Assembly (NCBI RefSeq): GCF_031755915.1
Contig: NC_083388.1
Span: forward strand, 6,819,001 to 6,883,000
From: Ziziphus jujuba
Lineage: Eukaryota; Streptophyta; Magnoliopsida; Rosales; Rhamnaceae
Direction: 5' to 3'
Length of the DNA stretch: 64,000 bases
Shown: positions 56,901-64,000 of the stretch, piece by piece
Numbering within the stretch: the stretch's first letter is position 1
Layout of the letters: each line of letters begins with the position of its first letter
The notes under the pieces: generated by a model
The model's input: the letters and a program-made list of their open reading frames with translations, nothing else
Database searches by the model: none
Told to the model about the DNA's origin: nothing
Position numbers and translations under genes: made by a program

Positions 56901-59900
56901 TGTTGTATCATTAATTTCATCCTTGTTTATTTGATGTTTTGCAAGCCATATATATTTCCAGCTGGTGATATTGTTATATAGTAGTTCCAAATGAAAAATT
57001 CAGGGTATCATCTGAAACATAGATTTCCTGCTGTTGGTCTTACTCTTCCTATATTTCCTTTGGTTTTTGGTTTAGAATAGGGATGGCAATTGGGGCAGGT
57101 ATACCTATGCTAGAGGGTTTGAACCCCAGAGAAACTCGCCAAGCCTAGTTTAGGATCTTGTTATCCATACATGGAAATTGTATAGACTGGAGAATTTATC
57201 CTACTTTTCTTTCGGTTAAGCATTTCTTTTATTATGTTCCATGGTTTTCATTTTCTCGGATGAGTCTGCAGTTGGAATTTCTGTTTCTGGGTGGTCTAAA
57301 ACCCTTTTTTTGTTTTTAATTTTCTCTTTTGCAGGGTAATGGTTAGGTGTCTGTTTTTTTGATTAACTTATTCAGCTTCTCTTGTATTTTTCTATGACAG
57401 GATCTACAACCCATAGATCGCTTCATTGTGGAAGAGTATCTTCTGGATGTGCTTTTTTACTTCAATGGCTGGTTTGTCAACACCCATTCTCATGTTTGTT
57501 TAAGAAACTAATAAACTCATTTCTTAAGCTTGCTTTTCTTGGACTTAAATTAGTTCTCTTTTTTAATTTGACCCTTTTGACTTAATTTTTATTTCTCTTG
57601 TTTCTTCATTCATGCTAAGGTAGTCGCAAGGAATGTGCGTCATTCATGGTTGGTCTACATGTGCCCTTTAGATATGAACATCTTATGGCAGAGACAATTT
57701 TCTCTCAGGTAATTGTTTACATAGGACTTGCAATTTTGCTGGATGCGTTAAAAGAGCCAGCTAAATCATGAAGTTATTCTCCATTTCAGTGCTTTCTCTT
57801 TCTCTTGAAGTATGCATGTGTGGTTAAACCTTTGTTTTACACCTAAATTGGCATTATGACATTTTGTAGTTACCACAATAAAATATATATGTTTTGTGGT
57901 TTATTCATGTGGTGGTTCAATATATGGCTTGTGGATGTGTCTTGAAATTTTTATGCAATTAAACCTGATGTAGAAGTAGGGTAGATTTGGAATAGATGCT
58001 TGCAGTTGCTCATGAGGTTTGTTAAGGTTTCAAAAAGTATGATCTGTTAATGTTGTTGTTGTAAGAGCACAATGTTGGGAATTTTTGTGCCATAGAAGCT
58101 ATAGAAAATATATATGTACATATATTTTTATCTTTTACAAAAGGGAGAATATATTAAATGCATTCACATTCTGTACGTTGTAAGTACCTCTGCCTGATTT
58201 GGAATTTGGGTTCTAAATGATGACAATTGCCTAGAGAATATGAGGGAAAATTATTTGAAACAGTAAATTTCCTGAATTTGAATCTTCTCAGAACATCCAA
58301 GTTAAATTAATATGATTGAGAAAAACATAGAAAGCATATTAACTGCAGGCCGTCATTAGTCCTTTTACCTGCCAAAAAGTAACTGTGGTAGTTCTAAACT
58401 GTGCTTTATTTCCTGCCACAAGTTGCAAATATAAAAGCCAATTTTCTTTCGTAGTTAAGACTGAAGCCTTCTGCTTTCGAATGAGAACAGATAGCTTATC
58501 CTTTGGTTCAAATGATGTCTAAAATGCTACTGCATCTTGGCCCTAAAGAGAAGCTTATTTACTTCTATGATTCTACCGTAGTTTTATTATGTCTAAATAT
58601 GTAATTTCCCAGTAATTCTGTAGCATAGCTGGGGGACTCATTTGACAGCTTAATCCGTTTGCTTTTTTGTACCTTATAGTAACATATTTCCCTCTTTAAC
58701 CCAGATACTTATGCTACCACATCCTCCATTCAAGCCAATATATTACACGCTGGTTATTATCGACCTCTGTAAGGTAATAGAGAACCTATTTTATTATAAT
58801 TATATATTTTCTGTTTAATTTACATTTCACTGAAAATAATTGGGTTCAAGACAAGAGGACAGTGGCATAAATCTGAAAATGGGTTTGAATTGTTAGGCTC
58901 TTCCTGGCGCCTTTCCTGCTGTAGTAGCTGGTGCAGTTCGTGCTCTTTTTGAAAAAATAGCTGATCTGGATATGGAATGTCGCACACGTCTCATTCTTTG
59001 GTTTTCACACCATCTGTAAGTACCAGCTTTAGAAAATTAACCTGTTTGATCTCGGTGTGTGTGTATATATATATATATATATTATTTTTTATTTTTTTAT
59101 TTTTTTTTATTTTTTGTGATACTAGAGTGGTAGAGCTAGACTTGCATTAACAACTAAATTTTCTACAACTAATATGCAGTTTCTTTTAGTAAATGCTATG
59201 ATATAGCAAATCTATTGAATTACAACTACTTGTCTGGTTGATCTTTCTTGTATAAAAGGTTTACGGCTTTTTGTAATGTTTGTTTTGTTGCATCTATTAA
59301 GGGCTTGCTTACTTACCTTGCAGATCAAACTTTCAGTTCATCTGGCCTTGGGAAGAGTGGGCTTATGTCCTAGATCTCCCAAAATGGGCTCCCCAACGTG
59401 TATTTGTTCAGGAGGTTTTGGAAAGAGAAGTTCGTTTGTCATACTGGGACAAAGTTAAGCAGGTAATGATTCATGCTCAAATCTGATGATTTTCTTTGGA
59501 AAGTTGGAACTTTCCAGGACGTGACCTCAAGATGAGGTTTTCCTGAAGAACGTGGGGATTAGAAATGTATGAGGGATTAATTTTATTATATTTATTCCTG
59601 GCAAGATATGCTTGGGCTTTCACTCAGTGCCTTCCTATTAATGCCTTGGTTTTTTTGCCTCGTATAACTGATCTAAAAACATTTGCTCTGATTTCTTTTT
59701 TAATCACTTATTTATCATTTTAATCTCTTTGTTGTGTGTTTTTAGTTATTTATGTTCTCCCTTTAAGCCTCTTGTGTCTTCTTTTCCATGAATTTCTGAT
59801 GGGTATAAGTATGCTAGCTCATTGAATTATCTTCTAGCTCATTGCATATTGGTTACATTATATCTTTAATCTTTTCTTTTTGTTTTTATTTACTTAATTT

Positions 59901-61188
59901 CTTAAAGTAACAAGTATGGTATCTATTTATCGTGTATGTTATCTTTTGTACCTGCATTCCTTACTACATACAAAAGTGGATTTTCCTTGACATCTACATT
60001 TTATGATTATCTTAGGACTTTGTGAGACAAAATTGATTGGTTCTTTGTTTTGTGTCACAATGATTAATAATGGGCTGCGACCATATAAGATATCATGATC
60101 TGGTGATTCCTGGTAAGAATCAATATCAGTCTCTGATTAGTCCAGGCTCCAGATCCATATAATAATACAGGAGGAAAGCACTTGGTGAGCTTATCAAGCG
60201 TGTTATATCCTTGCAGAAGCACAATAGTCTAAATTTTTTTTGCTATATTTGCTACTAAACTTTTGGTGTGCTTTCCCTCAGACAGAACCATACTTTTACT
60301 AGGAATGTTATTAACATGGAGAGTGATGTTATTAAAAACTATTTTTTGCCAGGGTTTTATGATATTCCATCATACTTAATGCTGAAATTTGTTTTATCTT
60401 TATATTTAATTTGATTCTTTGGGAATTTTCATCGTTATCATATAGCAGTAGTGTACTTCATTTACTCCAATAAAGCTTTTTTTTTTTTTTTTTTTCATTA
60501 TAATACATATAGAGTATTGAAAATGCCCCTGGTTTAGAAGCGTTGCTTCCTCCCAAGGGTGGGCCAAACTTCAAATTTAGTGGTGGAGATAGTGGTGAAC
60601 TGCATGCACTGTCTGTAGAACTCAGTAACTTGGTGAAAGGAAGAGCAGCTGCCCGTGAAATGATTGTATGGATAGAAGAAAATGTATTTCCTGTGCATGG
60701 ATTAGAACTTACCCTAAAAGTGGTTGTGCAAACATTCTTGGACATTGGATCAAAAAGTTTCACTCATTTAATTACTGTACTGGAGAGATATGGTCAAGTC
60801 ATTGCAAAGATATGTTCGGACCAGGATAAGCAAGTCATGTTAATTGCAGAAGTAGATTCTTTCTGGAAGAACAATGCACAATGGGCAGCTATAGCAATTG
60901 ATAGGATGATGGGTTACCGGCTTTTATCTAATTTGGCCATTGTGAGGTGGGTCTTCTCTCCAGAAAACATTGAGCAGTTCCACCTGTCTGATCGTCCTTG
61001 GGAGGTACAGTATCATGTTGTTCGTCGGATTATTCACATTGTCATGTTGTATATGCAAATATGTGACTCATATCCATACAGTTTCTTTGCCATGATGAGT
61101 TTGATTAGTAAACATTGCAGTCAAACAGGATCCTGTACTTCATAGTGTGTGATTTGATACTTTTTTAATCTTGTTAAACCTTTTTTTT

Positions 61189-61227
<39 letters not shown>

Positions 61228-62823
61228 TTTGTCTTCTCTTTCTCACTTGCTGCACTCTCAGATTCTAAGGAATGCAGTTAGTAAGACATATAACCGTATC
61301 TGTGATCTGAGGAAAGAGATATCCTCCCTGAAGAAGGGTATTTTATCAGCTGAAGAAGCTGCTGCAAAGGCAAAAATGGAGCTTGAGACTGCCGAGTTGA
61401 AGCTTTCACTAGTGGATGGTGAACCTGTTCTTGGTGAGAACCCTGTGAGGTTGAAGCGTTTAAAATCATATGCAGAGAAGGCGAAAGAGGAGGAGACGTC
61501 AATTCGTGAATCTTTAGAGGCTAAGGAGGCTCTTCTTGCCCGAGCCCTTGATGAAAATGAGGTAATTTCGCATATTGGACATGAATTTTTATGGTAATTT
61601 TGTGGCTGCCAAATTTTTTGAAGATAACTTAGACATTATACCTTAAATTAGGATTGTATGGCAGGATCCTGTGGAGAGCTTATTGGCTGCTTAGTTTTGT
61701 TTATTCTTGTTCTCTTCTGTTTAGAAAGAAATACATTTATTTGAACCTGGTATTGTCTAATGAACAATTAAAATTTTTTAGTACCATTTATGATGCAAAT
61801 TTTGCTAACAGCTTAAAGCTTGAAGGAAAATTTTAGGAATAGAAGTTCGTTATCAGAATAGAGTCAAGTCCTTGTTCCTTTCTTCATCTTCGTCTTTTTA
61901 AATTACCTCTATCGACCATGTTTTGCATTTACAGGCACTATTCCTCTCTTTGTACAAGAACTTCTCTACTGTACTGAATGAACGCTTGCCAGATGCATCT
62001 AGAGCTGGAACATTGCAAGAGTTGAAGTCTATTTATGCAGATAGCATGGCTATTGACATTGAAGAATCGTCAGAAATGGATGTGGACAACGAGAATGGAA
62101 AACCCAAAAAAAAAAGGTCCCCTTCTCCCTTTGATGGAAAGGAAAAAAGATCCTTGTGATTTCATCTATGTCCCATGAAAACAGTCTAATTTTCTTTGCT
62201 TATCTATTAATTTTGGCAGTCAATCAAATGGTGGGAAGATGGGCGTTTATAATTTAGGTGAGAAAGAACAGTGGTGTTTGTCAACTCTAGGCTATCTCAA
62301 AGCATTCTCAAGGCAATATGCTTCTGAGGTAAACGAGTTTTGAATCTTCTGCCCTCTAAATGACTCACTCTCTCTTTGTAAGTGCAATTTAATGCACTAA
62401 TGGCACATTCTAGTACACAAAATTACCTCTTCCCTCTCTCTCAGCTCAATCACTTTCATGGGCACGGAAATAGAGTTTTTACAGGTGCATACATGACGTA
62501 GACTGGGGTAGAGCACTAAAAAAAGGCCTTTCTAAGGACTTTCATGTCCATATCAATATGTGTGTGTGTGTGTGTGTGTGTGTAACATAAAAAACCAGCC
62601 TCACGGCATTGCACTATCAACATGGCACCTAAAGCCAACCACATGACAATTGGCACATGTATTATGCAAAACAGTTGCTAGTTTTATTTCTAATATTTCT
62701 CCTGTCTGGCAGATATGGCCTCATATCGACAAGTTGGATGCACAAGTATTAACAGATGAGATGCATCCTCTTTTCCGGAAAGCAGTTTATTGTGGTCTGC
62801 GTCGATCGATGAATGGGGTTTGA
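50200..62823 (+). CDS. CBP80: Nuclear cap-binding protein subunit 1 (CBP80/ABH1)
   Basis: Nineteen exons encode 862 aa: 50200-50283, 50415-50474, 51214-51270, 51601-51672, 52698-52760, 53866-54042, 54718-54849, 55609-55675, 56665-56864, 57401-57471, 57624-57708, 58705-58773, 58897-59015, 59324-59462, 60513-61004, 61262-61561, 61935-62116, 62220-62328, 62713-62823. Phases agree at every junction. CBP80 with CBP20 forms the nuclear cap-binding complex, which acts in splicing, miRNA processing and mRNA export; plant loss-of-function mutants are hypersensitive to abscisic acid. Recognisable family segments are MSSWKSLLLRIGDK at the start, SSAATTVDEEKGNPSW in the N-terminal MIF4G domain, RYPQRIRRLNIFPASK, LILWFSHHLSNFQFIWPWEE, MIVWIEENVFPVHG, DRMMGYRLLSNLAIVRWVFS, and EKEQWCLSTLGYLKAFSRQY near the C-terminus. 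Length is close to the about 850 aa usual in plants. Exon 17 has two possible donors (see findings). The gene appears intact. Confidence 0.96.
54639..54658. repeat. TA microsatellite in a CBP80 intron
   Basis: About 10 TA units about 60 bp upstream of the exon 7 acceptor. Confidence 0.85.
57078..57175. mobile_element. Possible hAT-MITE end in CBP80 intron 9
   Basis: TAGGGATGGCAATTGGGGCAGG followed by GGGTTTGAACCCC resembles the terminal sequence of common plant hAT-derived MITEs. I cannot find the matching other end, so this may be a fragment. Confidence 0.35.
59053..59083. repeat. GT/TA microsatellite in CBP80 intron 13
   Basis: A short GT run continues directly into about 11 TA units, followed by poly-T tracts. 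Confidence 0.85.
61181..61224. repeat. Long poly-T tract before CBP80 exon 16
   Basis: A near-pure T tract (one CC interruption, about 35 consecutive T) a short way upstream of the exon 16 acceptor at 61261. It serves as an unusually long polypyrimidine tract and is likely length-polymorphic. Confidence 0.85.
62559..62583. repeat. TG microsatellite in CBP80 intron 18
   Basis: About 12 TG units within the last intron. Confidence 0.9.
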
Positions 62824-64000
62824 ATCTGGTTTTATTTTTGTCATTGACATCTTTCACTTCTACCTCTGTAAATTATGGGACCTGATGAGTTGGGGTTGGG
62901 GGCAAGGCATGAGGTTACTTTTTAACCTCACCTTTATGTAACCATAACAATTAATCTAGGAGTTGAGGATGATGGTAAACTTTTTTTTTTTGGCCCTGTA
63001 GTTTTTTAATTTTTAAGCATTGAGTAAATTCCACCATGATTTATTCAGGAAATAGAATTATTAACTTGGTTTGCCGTAGACGTAGTGCTTCTGCTATTCC
63101 TCCTGGAACAAGGCATTTTTTATGCACAACAATGTCACTAACCATTATCTATTACTTGAAATTGTATTTTTGCTTTTCTTAGAGAGGGGGGGAAGAAAAT
63201 ATTTTTTGTACTTTTCAAAGAAATGAAATTGGTATTGGTACTATTTGATGTCCTTGAATCGTTATATGAATGTTAATGGGTAGGATATATGATGTGTGTC
63301 ATGTAACACTAGCAAATTTGATGTGTCTTTTGTTTTTGTTGTTTTTGTTTCTTTAATTTTATTGGATAGTATTGGTTTTCAATGTCTTACATTTTCTTTT
63401 TTCTTTTTTTTTTAATTGGTTTTCTAAAGATTTTATAAACTGTAATTGAAAGGTTACGTCTTCCGAGTCTTATGAGAGTCCTGAGTACGCAAAGTAACAT
63501 GATCCCCAAAAAAATGGGTGTCAATGGCCAGGAAGATAAAAGTTTTTTTTTTTTTTTTTCATTTTTTTTTTTTTTTTTGTTTTTGTATAGATTGAACCTG
63601 GGTAAGGAAAGGTAAAGAAGGATGGTATTTGTCAACTCTGCAGGACTTCAACCATGGAGATAAAGGTTCTTGATGAATTGTGTGTTTGCTATATTCAATA
63701 TTGTTAAATATTTATTTGCAATGTTTGCTGTGCTGCTTAATGGCATGACTAATAAAATGATTTCTTACAAAGTTTAGGCCCTTTGAAGTTTAGCTTTTCT
63801 AGTAGGGATGCGAATCAAGTAGCTCACACATTTGCTTGATATGTACTCTACATGATTATGAATGGAAGGTCCAGATTGGTAACTTTCTCTCATTGTGGAT
63901 GATTTTTATTCTTCTGATTCTTAATAAAGTTTTTCCTCTTCAGAAATAAACTAATAAATAAAAAGATTTCTTAATGCTTTTTTTTTTTTAATTAAAAAAA
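62824..64000 (+). other. 3' flank of CBP80
   Basis: Contains the 3' UTR and downstream DNA. Candidate polyadenylation signals AATAAA occur at about 63751 and 63924, but nothing fixes the true end. Poly-T tracts lie at 63543-63579. The minus-strand frame at 63387-63635 is low-complexity Lys-rich and not a gene. Confidence 0.45.

Noticed and set aside
1..64000. CRISPR arrays, bacterial operons, tRNA or rRNA genes
   Set aside because: No spaced repeat array, prokaryotic gene organisation, or convincing tRNA or rRNA sequence was seen; the DNA is plant nuclear.

Overview
The window is nuclear DNA of a flowering plant, very probably a eudicot. Evidence: AT-rich spacers, GT-AG introns with T-rich acceptors, many TA microsatellites, and plant gene families (PPR, GASA/Snakin, BURP, CGSYTVP-type lipid-transfer-like proteins, plant CBP80). 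No species can be named from the sequence alone.

Layout. (1) 1.4-4.6 kb, minus strand: two tandem secreted lipid-transfer-like genes. Each has a single intron that splits the Ser codon of the C-terminal CGSYTVP motif. (2) 6.0-10.8 kb, plus strand: a P-class PPR protein of 988 aa whose coding part is intronless. Its leader carries introns and a duplicated splice-acceptor region, and direct repeats lie downstream. (3) 15.75-47.7 kb, minus strand: a secreted-protein cluster holding one GASA peptide gene, two intact BURP-domain genes, two BURP pseudogenes and two BURP relics. They sit in repeatedly duplicated DNA, one copy of which is inverted. (4) 50.2-62.8 kb, plus strand: a complete 19-exon gene for the large subunit of the nuclear cap-binding complex (CBP80/ABH1, 862 aa).

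Most notable observation: the GASA gene at 15.75-17.08 kb and the BURP gene at 38.0-40.1 kb belong to unrelated families, yet share homologous first and second coding exons of identical length (69 and 57 bp) and phase. Flanking intron and 5' leader sequence is also similar. A BURP pseudogene at 45.9-47.7 kb carries the same leader. This looks like local exon shuffling of a secretion leader cassette between neighbouring genes.

Mobile DNA: a three-LTR Cassandra-type TRIM carrying 5S-rRNA-like sequence, flanked by a 5-bp target duplication (23.9-25.0 kb); a 283-bp miniature LTR element with a 6-bp duplication (25.56-25.84 kb); a 1,065-bp non-autonomous hAT-like element with an 8-bp duplication (41.55-42.62 kb); and several fold-back/MITE-like inverted repeats. 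Exon coordinates were derived by hand from splice consensus and family conservation; no transcript evidence was available.
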